Assembly: GCA_002309765.1 (NCBI GenBank)
Contig: DBXY01000052.1
Coordinates: 53,420 to 117,419, forward strand
Source of the DNA: Verrucomicrobia bacterium UBA1200
GTDB taxonomy: Bacteria; Verrucomicrobiota; Kiritimatiellia; RFP12; UBA1067
Direction: 5' to 3'
Length of the DNA: 64,000 nucleotides
Shown: positions 53,501 through 61,622 of the stretch, piece by piece
How the letters are laid out: each line of letters begins with the position of its first letter
Numbering within the stretch: the first letter of the stretch is position 1
Made by a program: the position numbers and the translations under genes
Notes under the pieces: model-generated
Told to the model about the DNA's origin: nothing
The model's input: only the letters and a program-made list of their open reading frames with translations
The model's database searches: none

Positions 53501-54617
53501 CGTGACCGACTCCTCGGACGGCGATCCCGGCATACTGCGCATTTCGGTTGCATCGGGCGCGACACTTGCCAACGAGGGCGTATCGTTGACCGGAAACCTT
53601 AAACTCAAGAAAGAGGGAGAGGGCACATTCTCAGCCGCGAAGGCGGGTCAGGCATATAGCGGCGGCACGGACGTGGATGCCGGAACCGTTCTCGTTGGTT
53701 CGTCTGGCAACGGGCATTTCGGCAGCGGTATCGTCCATATCCCGACTGGAACGACATACGATGCGTACGGCAATGCCGATTCTTCCGTGAACCTTGTTCT
53801 CGCTGGCGGAAAGATCGCGAATAACGGCGTTAACGCCACGTTACCATCGACACTAAGAATGACGGAAGATTCAACCATCGAGTTTGCCGTATTGCCCGCA
53901 AACCACGACATGACCATTCCCGCCGGCGCGGTCTGGAATCTCGGCGGAAAGACGCTTTCCGTTGTGATGGACGGCTACGATCCCGACCTGCAAGTGAGGG
54001 ACGTTACGATTTCCAACGGGACCTTCACCGTCACCGTCAACACTTACAACAACGAGACGAAGGGGTATGTGCAAATCTACAAACTGCGCGGCGGGGACGG
54101 GCTGAACCTCGACTTGGGCAACACGTGTCTGCGCCTTTCCTCGGGCGGAGTTGCGACTTCGCAAGTTTGCGACTTCACGGCGAATCCGCCAGACCAGGCG
54201 AATGTGGTGTATAGCTATTCGACGAGCCGGTTGCAGATTTTCGGCACGTATACGCCGCAGACGGTACGCGGATTGAACATGACGATGATGGACGGCTCGA
54301 CGTTGGACATTTCGCATTGGTCCGGCGCATACAATTGCGTATTCACAAACCCGAAATACAGCAACAGCGCAAACAACACCCTCTGCGATCTCCAATTCTC
54401 CGCCGGGACGATTACGGTGAACCTCGCGGGACGGACGGACTTGGAGGAAATCGCAACGAGCGAATCGCCATACATCGTCACATGGGAAGACGAGCCGGAC
54501 ACAGGAGTGTCATTCGTGCTTGATCCGGGAACTGCGGCCAGAACATTTGAAATTGCCAAAGAATCGACCGGGCTTCGCCTCAAGTACAGCGGCGGGACAA
54601 TCATCATTATGCGCTGA
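50526..54617 (+). CDS. Giant secreted protein: type I phosphodiesterase + LamG + PATR beta-helix
   Basis: The ATG at 50526 is chosen; residues 15-37 are hydrophobic (signal or anchor). Residues about 40-300 are an alkaline-phosphatase-superfamily phosphodiesterase: 'LVVMVDGLRSDAI' (metal Asp), 'GSAPSSGPNHVSIATG' (nucleophile region), 'FIDAVDHAGHAGQ' and 'AVTSDHGGYG'. Residues about 325-550 are LamG-like ('FAAVVWAKFADRG', 'FVGEVDDFALWTRGLSHDDI'). Then come a 'WFDTGIAPRRD' beta domain and a PATR-type repeat ('GTFSAAKAGQAYSGGTDVDA'). The end is 'STGLRLKYSGGTIIIMR', the tail shared with the other giants. An enzyme carried on a surface adhesin scaffold. Confidence 0.82.
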   Translation: MTAGKMFNKKPFARTDEWGFVAIIIICMAMIPLAMLADGVKRSMSLVVMVDGLRSDAIESGHMPNLEKLRAGKWQSGYKAAWSVTGQITPGSAPSSGPNHVSIATGFNPATHGVTSNTILENGTPSAMPTWLKRVIDAKPGTTALFVYSWSPDGNIAPSEGIESMGDSDNENASALASRLAAANAPDATLYFIDAVDHAGHAGQYYSYTDGYLAAVSTVDGYIGACLNAIASRPTFADEDWLIAVTSDHGGYGTYHGQITVGGHAQTIPIVIAGTNITQGRIPGTPYNFDVAASALHHFGITVAGLQASLRDGAAETVRTLNDGLSVYLSFNESMTDNAVVGSSVTPEIVGSPTLVANGMHGKSMSISTNNVLKLAGSESLSFEDSNRSFAAVVWAKFADRGDAGGDPVIFGNKSWSGNVKGMILTSRKKAGWTSPASGAGVGFNIGSGSGRMDIYPMPTEGASAWTFYAVTYSENGTYTLYQGRSDGTLYWASGQFPAATLASGMPFYIGQDGTGNYSKHFVGEVDDFALWTRGLSHDDIRRIYECGRAGMELGDLLKIEANDAPTMEVSVANGEYTLEFGGRRTMTHELYIAYGADDEGGNKHAWESFDKIADIPMGTTTHSYTVPNALKAANAKFRFFLMQTGSLPYAKEVEYAHSDGNAWFDTGIAPRRDLVAEFDVRLTADNTEWGTGKTDTQTAIYENIFGAFCGTDKRGNYGMCRYRRSGNSNHNKWDRELNTGNNYQFVGSCVNDTDYHVMFSTTDLVINGTSYGSGITAANFIEGGYGITLYRNLKNGAIYDDTMIGYFKTFLLYTPKRKVRDYMPVVDADGTVGMFDAVTGQFQTSEDTALTAGSDCDAARKGWVRCVSEKVYTASDTIPVTATYTGLGSDPLDFTDSANWVCENAYGVMLDGAVPTIDTAVTVAGETAFAVPSGAATPVCASIRFNNATPTNAMDWSGLDFTKVTVNSVIDLKGHTLYLADENSAALSQFTVTDSSDGDPGILRISVASGATLANEGVSLTGNLKLKKEGEGTFSAAKAGQAYSGGTDVDAGTVLVGSSGNGHFGSGIVHIPTGTTYDAYGNADSSVNLVLAGGKIANNGVNATLPSTLRMTEDSTIEFAVLPANHDMTIPAGAVWNLGGKTLSVVMDGYDPDLQVRDVTISNGTFTVTVNTYNNETKGYVQIYKLRGGDGLNLDLGNTCLRLSSGGVATSQVCDFTANPPDQANVVYSYSTSRLQIFGTYTPQTVRGLNMTMMDGSTLDISHWSGAYNCVFTNPKYSNSANNTLCDLQFSAGTITVNLAGRTDLEEIATSESPYIVTWEDEPDTGVSFVLDPGTAARTFEIAKESTGLRLKYSGGTIIIMR

Positions 54618-54650
54618 AAAAAGGCAACGGGGCGTTTGGCAAAAGGCGGA

Positions 54651-54684
54651 GCCGCGCCGCGGATTGACTTTATCCGCGGTCGCG
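54651..54684 (-). terminator. Possible hairpin terminator at the end of trmJ
   Basis: CCGCGGAT (54657-54664) pairs perfectly with ATCCGCGG (54672-54679), extended by CGCG/CGCG with a bulge. It overlaps the last codons of the minus-strand gene; no good T-run, so a weak call. Confidence 0.3.
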
Positions 54685-55413
54685 GTTTGGGTCGGCTTTG
54701 GATGCCCAATCCGCCTGCCGGGCGACTCCCATCATAATGGACACGTCATCGTCCGAAAAGACCCCGCGGGAGAAAATCCGCTGGATCCCCTGCATCATGT
54801 GGTCGGCTTTGTCGGGCTTCATGAAACCGATTTCCAGCAGCATTCCGCGCCAAATGTCCAACAGTCTCAGCTTACGCGCCATTTGCGCGGGTTCGGATTT
54901 TTCGACCGGGGGTTCGTATGCGCCCAATGCGGAAAAAAGCTCGTAACAGCAAAGCAGTACCGCCTGGGAAAGGTTCAAAGAGGTGTAATCGGGATCGACC
55001 GGAATGCGTATCAAATGGGTACAGCGGGCGATTTCGTCGTTTACCAAGCCCTTGTCCTCGCGTCCGAAAACCAACGCCACCTTGGAGTTGGCCGCCAACT
55101 GCAGCAGGGTCGGCGACAATTCTCGCGGGGTCTTCACATGCTGACGGTACAACCCGCCGCGCGCCGTCGTTCCCACCACGAACGAGCAGTCGGACACGGA
55201 CTCTTCAAAAGTCTCGGTTTTTCGGCAACGCTGGAGAATCCCGGTGGCGTGCACCGCCATGCGCTCCGCCTCGGACCAATCGTCGCAGAGCCTCGGCGCG
55301 GCCAGCACCAAATCGCTGAAACCCATATTGGCCATGGCCCGGCATACCGACCCCACATTGCCACTGTAAAGGGTACCGACCAGCACCACCCGGAAATTTG
55401 ACAGCACGCCCAT
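54670..55413 (-). CDS. trmJ: SpoU-family tRNA 2'-O-methyltransferase, TrmJ-like
   Basis: A 247-aa SPOUT enzyme with 'VLVGTLYSGNVGSVCRAMAN' and 'GFSDLVLAAP' (motif 1), 'ALVFGREDKGL' (motif 2) and 'IPVDPDYTSLNLSQAVLLCC' (motif 3, the knot that binds SAM). It methylates the 2'-O of the nucleotide at position 32 in tRNAs. Last gene of the DRTGG-CBS-yicC-trmJ operon, 2 nt after yicC. Confidence 0.9.
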   Translation of the reverse strand: MGVLSNFRVVLVGTLYSGNVGSVCRAMANMGFSDLVLAAPRLCDDWSEAERMAVHATGILQRCRKTETFEESVSDCSFVVGTTARGGLYRQHVKTPRELSPTLLQLAANSKVALVFGREDKGLVNDEIARCTHLIRIPVDPDYTSLNLSQAVLLCCYELFSALGAYEPPVEKSEPAQMARKLRLLDIWRGMLLEIGFMKPDKADHMMQGIQRIFSRGVFSDDDVSIMMGVARQADWASKADPNRDRG

Positions 55414-55415
55414 GG

Positions 55416-56297
55416 TTATTCCAAGTTTTGCACCTGCTCGCGGATCGCCTCAACACCGGCTTTGAGCGCAATGACGAATTTGGCGATCTCGGCGTCGTTG
55501 GCCTTGGAGCCGATGGTGTTGATTTCGCGGAAGAACTCCTGGCAAAGGAAATCCAGCGTTCGACCGCAAGCGGCCTCTTCGGCGAAGATTTTTTCAGCTT
55601 GCATGAAATGGCTTTCCAAGCGGGTAAGTTCTTCGCTAATGTCGCAACGGTCGGCGAACACCGCCACCTCGCGGGCGACAAGCGCTTGGTCAATCGCTTC
55701 TCCGCCGGTTTGCAGCAATTCGTTCAAACGGCGTTCCAACGCCGCCCGGTAAGCTACCGGCACCCGCGGCGCAAGGTCGCGGATTTTTCCCGCCATGCCG
55801 TGAAGCGTGTTGAAACGCTGGCGAAGGTCGGCCACCAGCTCGGCCCCTTCGCGTTCCCGCATTTTGGTCATCTCCTCAAGGGCGGCGGTGGCGGCCTGTT
55901 GAATCAGCGGCCAAAGCTCTTCGGAATCCCGGAGCGACAAACGGAGCCGTAAAATGTCGGGGATTCGGAGCAGGTCGGAGGAGGTCAAGGTGTCCTTCAA
56001 CCCCAACTCGCTGGAAATCAGGCGCAGGGATTCCACTTGCTTGCGGATACCGTCCAAAGACGCGGCGGAATAACCGCCCGACACCGTCTCCAGCGTGACC
56101 GCCCCCTTTATGTAACCGCGATTGACGTAACTGTGAACCAGTTTTTGAAAATCCGCCTCCAGGCAAGCCAACTCGCGCGGCAGGGTGACGCTGCAATCAA
56201 ACTGTTTGCGGTTGACCGAACCCAATTCTGCGGTAACTTTGTAAGTTTCATTGGACGCTTCGCCGCGCCCGAAGCCCGTCATGCTGCGAATGGCCAT
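55416..56297 (-). CDS. yicC: YicC-family endoribonuclease
   Basis: The 293-aa protein starts with the signature 'MAIRSMTGFGRGEAS' and has 'VELGSVNRKQFDC'-like and 'REVAVFADRCDISEELTRLE' segments and the C-terminal 'GRTLDFLCQEFFREINTIGS' typical of YicC/YloC. Family members act as RNA endonucleases. It is unusual to find it in one operon with a CBS/anti-sigma-type ATPase rather than gmk/rpoZ. It ends 2 nt before trmJ and starts 1 nt after the CBS gene. Confidence 0.95.
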   Translation of the reverse strand: MAIRSMTGFGRGEASNETYKVTAELGSVNRKQFDCSVTLPRELACLEADFQKLVHSYVNRGYIKGAVTLETVSGGYSAASLDGIRKQVESLRLISSELGLKDTLTSSDLLRIPDILRLRLSLRDSEELWPLIQQAATAALEEMTKMREREGAELVADLRQRFNTLHGMAGKIRDLAPRVPVAYRAALERRLNELLQTGGEAIDQALVAREVAVFADRCDISEELTRLESHFMQAEKIFAEEAACGRTLDFLCQEFFREINTIGSKANDAEIAKFVIALKAGVEAIREQVQNLE

Positions 56298-56298
56298 C

Positions 56299-57291
56299 TC
56301 ACACCTGCTTTTGTTGCGCCTCGGCGATGTTTATCTGCGATTTCACGGTGGTGCCGGATCCTTTGCGGGAGTAAATCTCGAACGAATCCGAAACCCGTTT
56401 CACGTTTGCCAATCCCATGCCCGCGCCAAACCCGAGCGAACGAATCCACTCGTTGGCGGTAGAGGTGCCGTCGCGGCACGCCCACTCTACGTCCTCAATG
56501 CCGGGGCCGGCGTCGCGGGCGATGATTTCCGACTTGCCGTTGACAATCTCCCAAGTGAGTACCCCGCCGTCGGAATGGACGCAAAGGTTGATTTCCAGCT
56601 CGTAGGCCGCCACGGCGATCCGCCGAATGATTTTGGGGGCGATGTTACGTTCCTGCAAAAGTTTCTTGATTTGGTTGGACGCCTTGCCGGCGCGCTCGAA
56701 ATCATATTTGCAGATCGGGAATTCGCGGTAAACGTAAATCCCGGAGGCGGTGTCGGCATCGACTCCTTTGGCCTTGCTTTCCAGCCGGTTGAACTCGCGG
56801 GAAAGTTCGCGGAGCAAAGTGCGGTTGATGTCGCGCTGGCAAATAATCCCCACCAAACGCTGATCGCGGTTGATTACCGGGAACCGCCCGTAATGGTAAC
56901 GCTCAAAATACCTCAGCGCGAAAGAGAGCGGCATATCATCCTCAAGCACCACCAGCTTGGTGGTCATGTGCTCGCTGCAGGAATCATTTATGTAACCGCC
57001 GCTCAAAGCCCGTATGATGTCGTCAATACTGACCAGTCCGAAAAACCGTCCGTTCTCTTCCACCGGCACTCCGCTGATTTTGTTCTTGCGCATCAGCTCC
57101 TGAATCTCGTGCATGGTGGCGGAACGCGGGACCTTGGTTAAATCCGTGGTCATCACGTCGCGGACTTTCATCCGCTGGATAAGCTCAAGCAACACCAGCG
57201 GTTCGCTGTCATCCGGAGACATCCCGTGGGATGTAGTGGAAAAGGAGTTGGCCGGTTTGTCTCCCGGCGCCGCTTGAGGTTGCTCAGACAT
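56299..57291 (-). CDS. CBS-pair protein fused to an anti-sigma-factor-type ATPase domain
   Basis: The 330-aa protein has, after a 35-residue flexible start, two CBS motifs (residues about 40-155: 'VRDVMTTDLTKVPRSATMHE', 'GLVSIDDIIRAL', 'FPVINRDQRLVGIICQRDI') and then a GHKL/HATPase_c fold of the RsbW kind ('RRIAVAAYELEINLCVHSDG', 'ARDAGPGIEDVEWA', 'GFGAGMGLANVKRVSDSFEI'). CBS pairs sense adenylates, and RsbW-type ATPases phosphorylate anti-anti-sigma factors. It is co-transcribed with a DRTGG protein, a set known near redox/hydrogenase genes, so energy-state signalling is likely. Confidence 0.85.
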   Translation of the reverse strand: MSEQPQAAPGDKPANSFSTTSHGMSPDDSEPLVLLELIQRMKVRDVMTTDLTKVPRSATMHEIQELMRKNKISGVPVEENGRFFGLVSIDDIIRALSGGYINDSCSEHMTTKLVVLEDDMPLSFALRYFERYHYGRFPVINRDQRLVGIICQRDINRTLLRELSREFNRLESKAKGVDADTASGIYVYREFPICKYDFERAGKASNQIKKLLQERNIAPKIIRRIAVAAYELEINLCVHSDGGVLTWEIVNGKSEIIARDAGPGIEDVEWACRDGTSTANEWIRSLGFGAGMGLANVKRVSDSFEIYSRKGSGTTVKSQINIAEAQQKQV

Positions 57292-57298
57292 GGTTGCG

Positions 57299-57640
57299 TC
57301 ACCCGTTTTGCTTTAAAGCTTCATAAACCGCAATGTTGGCCTGGTATTTCGCCAGTTTGCAGGTCATAAGCGTCATGTGCAAATCGTTGGCGACGTTGAC
57401 CATGGATGACGGCAACGGCTTTCCGTTGACCACCACCACCCCCAACGCCCCGACAATCTGAGCCGTGCGCAACACCTGGTCGCTCGCCAGCGAGGTCAGC
57501 AACAGGATGTCGTCATCGTCAACCACCAGCACATCGCTCATCAAATCTGACGAGACAACGTTTTTTATCGGACGGTCCAACCCCTCGCCTTTAACCAAAA
57601 CCTCGGCTTTGAGCGCTTCGGCAATCTCTAAAATCGTCAT
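57299..57640 (-). CDS. DRTGG-domain protein
   Basis: A 113-aa protein with 'MTILEIAEALKAEVLVKGEG' and 'IKNVVSSDLMSDVLVV', the start of the DRTGG fold (related to the N-terminal half of HPr kinase and often found with CBS pairs), and an all-alpha/beta end. Small-ligand or regulatory domain, no enzyme motif. First gene of the operon, 7 nt before the CBS/ATPase gene; it likely works with it. Confidence 0.82.
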   Translation of the reverse strand: MTILEIAEALKAEVLVKGEGLDRPIKNVVSSDLMSDVLVVDDDDILLLTSLASDQVLRTAQIVGALGVVVVNGKPLPSSMVNVANDLHMTLMTCKLAKYQANIAVYEALKQNG

Positions 57641-57679
57641 AACTTACCCCTTTTCAGCAATACCCGAAAAACAAGTGAA

Positions 57680-57708
57680 ATGATACAATAAGCGCGTTTT
57701 GTAATCAA
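57680..57708 (-). promoter_or_regulatory. Promoter of the DRTGG-CBS-yicC-trmJ operon
   Basis: On the minus strand, TTGATT, 17-nt spacer, TATCAT, 40 nt before the ATG at 57640. Confidence 0.6.
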
Positions 57709-57744
57709 GCACAAACGGTGCGGATTTGCGGCTCCGCGGAATCT

Positions 57745-60381
57745 CTACTTGGCAAGCTCCAAAAGCTGTTCCGGCCAGTCCTTAATGATTTTGGGCGGAA
57801 CGGCGACTCCGTTCTCCTGCGAATCGTAGGGTTTCCCGCAACCAAGATTCTCCGGATAGGAGACGGCTTTTTTGACGGCGGCTTTCGCCGCATTGCGGTC
57901 GCCGCGCTTTAGCGCGTCGAGCGCGATACCCCGCCAAGCGTTAACCCACGCCGGAAGGGCGTTGTCGCCGCACTCCGACGGCAAAAACGTCGTCTTTTCG
58001 AGATAATCAACCGTCTCCTGAAAACGCCCGCTCTGCGAAAGCGCGGTGGCGTATGCGAGTTTTACCGGATTCGACTCGGGGTAACGGTCAAAACAAGGCG
58101 TTATCTCCGCCAAAGCCGACTCCCAATCCCCGGTCTCCGCAAAATGACGGTAAAGCGCATACCCGACACGCCATGATCGCTGGAATTTTGCCGCCCGGCG
58201 GAGATCGCAAAGCCGCCGATCACCCTTTTCACGCGAGGCGCGGAAAAGATAGAATGTCTCGTCATCGGGTTTGTCGCCGCACTTTTCAAGCAGCTTGTCC
58301 GACCGCTCGCCCCAACCGTTAGCGGCAAATCCGACCGCCGCATAGTACGAGAACTTCCATGAAGGATGGTTCATCGCCGCATGGTCAAGCGCGGGAAGCG
58401 TCTCACGTCGGAACGGCAGCGCGAAATCAATGGGAGCGGCGGCAACCGCGTCCAGCGTCTTCTTTGTCTCACCACCCCGGCCGGTACGGTACAACAGATA
58501 CGCGAGACGCAACCCGCCGACGGGATTAACCGCCGCGAGACGGAAGAACCTTTCGGCGTCATCGTACAATCCAGCCTCTTCGTACCAACCGCCGAGGTCA
58601 ATATAAGTCTGGTACGGAAATTCGCCGCGAACAAATTTCGCGAACGGTTCGGTTGCGGCGTCAACAAGATTCAATTCATACCGGGCCGCGTGGAACAGCG
58701 GGACACGGTCGAGAATCCGTCGCGCCGTGTCAGCCGCCGCCACCTTGTCGCCGCGTTTGCGGGCGGCGGCGATCCGCACCAGCCACGCATCAAGATTCAA
58801 CCCGTTCGCAACAAGCGCGTCTTGCGCCATCTTTGCCGCCTCGTCCCAATGCCCCTCCCGCATCTCCGCTTTAGCGACAAGAACAAACGCGGAAGCGCGG
58901 ACCTGCGGCGAATAGGCGGCAAGCCCCAACCGTTCCTTGGCCGTAAGCAAATCGCCCTCCGCGAAGAACGCCTGCCCGTCGGCAAAGTTCGCCTCCGGAT
59001 CGTAGGTGTTAACCGCCAATGCGCGTTGCGCGTACCCGTGGGCACCAGCGTAATCGCCGCGCCGCACCGACAACGCGGCAAGCTTGTCAAGCGCGGGGGC
59101 AAAACACGGTTCGATTTCGAGGCTTTTCAAAAGTTCCTCTTTCGCCTCGGCATCTTTGCGCTGGAACAGCGCCTGCTCGCCTTTGACATAATGGCCGTAG
59201 GCGGAATCCCAGTTGAAACCGTCCGGCATCGCCAGCGGACGCGGAACCGTATTCGTCACGTTCAACCGTTTCGCCAAGTCAGCGCGATCCCGAACCACGC
59301 CCCATTTCTCTTCGAAAGTATCCGTCGCCCCCGGTTCAAAGGCGGGGTGCTTGAAGGGCGTTTTCAGCGTATCGCCAGGCTGATTGAAACACCGCCCGGA
59401 TTGCAATTCCGTATATTGGCCATCCGTATCCGTGAGCAAATCCTCCCAGATGCCGCCCTCACGCGACAGCGCCCAAAGCCAGACCTTTCGGCCGTATTTC
59501 TGCGTCACGCCGTTTTCGTGGATCGAACCGATCTTTTTATCCGGCCACCAGACTCCGTAAACAGTATGGTCGCCGTTCAGCACATGGTATGACTTGTGAC
59601 TGCCGAAGGCATTCTCCGAATAATTGGAGAGGGTGTGGCCTTGGTCATCGACCGGCCAAGGGTGCGGGTCGCCGCCATGCCCGATGTAAGACGAACCTGG
59701 GAAGAAGAACTCCGGATTACCGTGAGCGGAATAGGCGGCGTTCATCCACTGGTAATATGGCACAGCGAGATTTGAGCCGTTGAACCAAATGGTGCGCGTT
59801 AGGAAATAGTCGGCGTCCGCCGGCAGGTTTACCTCCACCTGCCATGTGGTTCGGCAAATTAACTCCGTGCTGGAACAGAAATAACTGACACTACCGTCAG
59901 CATTCGTGCGCACGCACCAATCGACCGGCGTGGCGGAAGTAGGAGCGTGCCCGATGATACCGAAGTTGAACTCGATTCCACCGGAACACCACGGTCCACG
60001 CATTGCGATATTGCGAAACTTCACCGCATGGTTGAAGTAGATGAAATCGTGTCCCGTCACCTTATCTTGCGCCCCCCACACTTTGCCGCCGATTTCGGGA
60101 AGGATCGTCACCTTGATCCGGTTATTTTCCAATATGACCGCTTTCCACTTTCGGGAAACGCTTTTTTCGTTTGTTCCGTGGAAAAAGAAATACGGATATC
60201 GCGATTCCCCCGTGGCCGGGACCGGATCGGAATCAAAGAACTGATAAGTGGGCAACTCTATCTCCGTCTCAGTCACGGTTGCGGCGGAAAATGTCCGCAC
60301 CTTGTTGGGATGGCCATTCTCGTCCGCCCCCGCACAAATCGCAAAACACGCGCAAATTGCCAGTATCCGGAGTTTCTTCAT
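57745..60381 (-). CDS. Secreted DUF5107 protein with tetratricopeptide repeats
   Basis: The ATG at 60381 ('MKKLRILAICACFAICAGA') gives a signal peptide; an upstream ATG at 60402 would add basic residues. Residues about 30-370 match DUF5107: 'YPYFFFHGTNEKSVSRKWKA', 'LPEIGGKVWGAQDKVTGHDF', 'MRGPWCSGGIEFNFGIIGHA'. It has a galactose-mutarotase-like beta-sandwich character. Residues about 390-870 are TPR-like helical repeats ('EPCFAPALDKLAALSVRRGD', 'GAHGYAQRALAVNTYDPEAN'). Thought to act on or bind sugars at the cell surface; the exact function is unknown. Monocistronic. Confidence 0.85.
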   Translation of the reverse strand: MKKLRILAICACFAICAGADENGHPNKVRTFSAATVTETEIELPTYQFFDSDPVPATGESRYPYFFFHGTNEKSVSRKWKAVILENNRIKVTILPEIGGKVWGAQDKVTGHDFIYFNHAVKFRNIAMRGPWCSGGIEFNFGIIGHAPTSATPVDWCVRTNADGSVSYFCSSTELICRTTWQVEVNLPADADYFLTRTIWFNGSNLAVPYYQWMNAAYSAHGNPEFFFPGSSYIGHGGDPHPWPVDDQGHTLSNYSENAFGSHKSYHVLNGDHTVYGVWWPDKKIGSIHENGVTQKYGRKVWLWALSREGGIWEDLLTDTDGQYTELQSGRCFNQPGDTLKTPFKHPAFEPGATDTFEEKWGVVRDRADLAKRLNVTNTVPRPLAMPDGFNWDSAYGHYVKGEQALFQRKDAEAKEELLKSLEIEPCFAPALDKLAALSVRRGDYAGAHGYAQRALAVNTYDPEANFADGQAFFAEGDLLTAKERLGLAAYSPQVRASAFVLVAKAEMREGHWDEAAKMAQDALVANGLNLDAWLVRIAAARKRGDKVAAADTARRILDRVPLFHAARYELNLVDAATEPFAKFVRGEFPYQTYIDLGGWYEEAGLYDDAERFFRLAAVNPVGGLRLAYLLYRTGRGGETKKTLDAVAAAPIDFALPFRRETLPALDHAAMNHPSWKFSYYAAVGFAANGWGERSDKLLEKCGDKPDDETFYLFRASREKGDRRLCDLRRAAKFQRSWRVGYALYRHFAETGDWESALAEITPCFDRYPESNPVKLAYATALSQSGRFQETVDYLEKTTFLPSECGDNALPAWVNAWRGIALDALKRGDRNAAKAAVKKAVSYPENLGCGKPYDSQENGVAVPPKIIKDWPEQLLELAK

Positions 60382-60436
60382 ACTTCTCGCCCCTTTCGCC
60401 ATACCTTACGAAGCACTTCCCCTTCATCGGTGCGGA

Positions 60437-60465
60437 ATCATATCAAACCATGCGCAATTCCGCAA
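60437..60465 (-). promoter_or_regulatory. Promoter of the DUF5107 gene
   Basis: On the minus strand, TTGCGG, 17-nt spacer, TATGAT, about 56 nt before the ATG at 60381. Confidence 0.5.
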
Positions 60466-60473
60466 CGATGAAA

Positions 60474-61622
60474 TCATTTCCGTTCATCTCTCGCGCTTTG
60501 CAACACGCTGCAAGTTTTCCGTATGTTGTTGGCAAGATCAAATTCCGCCTCAACGGTGGCTCGGGCGGCTACCGCCAACGGCGACAAATCCTGCCGCAAG
60601 GCGTTTTCCAACGTGTCGGCCAGCAACAGCGGATGGTCCGGGGCGATTATAAAACCGTTTTCCCCGTTACGGATAATCTCCCCCGCCGCGCCGGCGGTGG
60701 TGGTTACCGCCACCGTTCCCAAGGCCATCGCCTCCAAAACCGCGTTCGCGATGCCGTCGCGGTCGCCATCCGGCAACACCCGAGAAGGCAACACGACCAA
60801 ACGCGCACCGGCGATCAAACTGCGGATTTCCGACGGTGTTTTCCAACCCAGCCACTCCACCCGTTCGGCAATTCCGCTCTTCTCCGCACGGGCCGCCAAC
60901 GCACTTCGCAACGGGCCATCACCGGCAATGGCACACTTAAAGTCTATCTTCCGCCGAGCCAGTTCCGCCGCCGCGTCCAATAGCGTATCCAACCCTTTTT
61001 TGGCTTCCAACCGCGCTGCGGTGAACAGCACCGACGGGGTGTCCGGACAGTGCCGGAACGGATATTCAGCCAACGGCAGTCCGTGATGGACTACCTCCAC
61101 CCGGTCGGGATCCGGCACGGCCCGGCGGACGCACTCCGCCGCCAGATTTGAACAGGCGATAATCTTTTTTGCCGTGGACAAACGGAAACCGAGCAAGCCC
61201 GGCGGCGATGTAAACACGTCATGGGCGTGTACCGAACAAACCCACGGAATACCCAACACGCGGGCGGCAACCGCCGCGAAATCGGCGGTGATGCCGGCAA
61301 ACTGGGCATTCAGCAAACCGATTCCTTCCGCCCGCGCCAAACGGATCAACCTCACCACCTGCAACAGACGGCGTAACAGCCGAGCGGCATCGATTTTTGA
61401 ATGTGCGGCAAGTTTCCGGGCGTAACCGGCAACGGCAAAGGCCAAACGCCATTGAAACAAATCGGGAAAATGAAAACCCAAACTGTCCGGATTACCGCAG
61501 CGCAATAAAAACAACCGGGGCGGCAAGCCGGAGTCGCGCAAACCATCCAACTCGCGCCGGATGAACGTTTCACTCGGCGCGAGCCAATCCAGTACGTAAC
61601 CGATTTTCAGCGCACCGGCCAT
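60474..61622 (-). CDS. Group 1 glycosyltransferase (GT4 family)
   Basis: A 382-aa GT-B enzyme. The N-terminal half starts 'IGYVLDWLAPSETFIRRELD', with 'VCSVHAHDVFTSPPGLLGFR'; the C-terminal nucleotide-sugar half has 'FTAARLEAKKGLDTLLDA', 'AGDGPLRSALAA', 'VVLPSRVLPDGDRDGIANAV' and the EX7E-like 'GIANAVLEAMALG'. Cytoplasmic or membrane-associated, used in exopolysaccharide or LPS synthesis. It overlaps the upstream M42 stop by one base (TAATG), so the two are coupled. Confidence 0.9.
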   Translation of the reverse strand: MAGALKIGYVLDWLAPSETFIRRELDGLRDSGLPPRLFLLRCGNPDSLGFHFPDLFQWRLAFAVAGYARKLAAHSKIDAARLLRRLLQVVRLIRLARAEGIGLLNAQFAGITADFAAVAARVLGIPWVCSVHAHDVFTSPPGLLGFRLSTAKKIIACSNLAAECVRRAVPDPDRVEVVHHGLPLAEYPFRHCPDTPSVLFTAARLEAKKGLDTLLDAAAELARRKIDFKCAIAGDGPLRSALAARAEKSGIAERVEWLGWKTPSEIRSLIAGARLVVLPSRVLPDGDRDGIANAVLEAMALGTVAVTTTAGAAGEIIRNGENGFIIAPDHPLLLADTLENALRQDLSPLAVAARATVEAEFDLANNIRKTCSVLQSARDERK

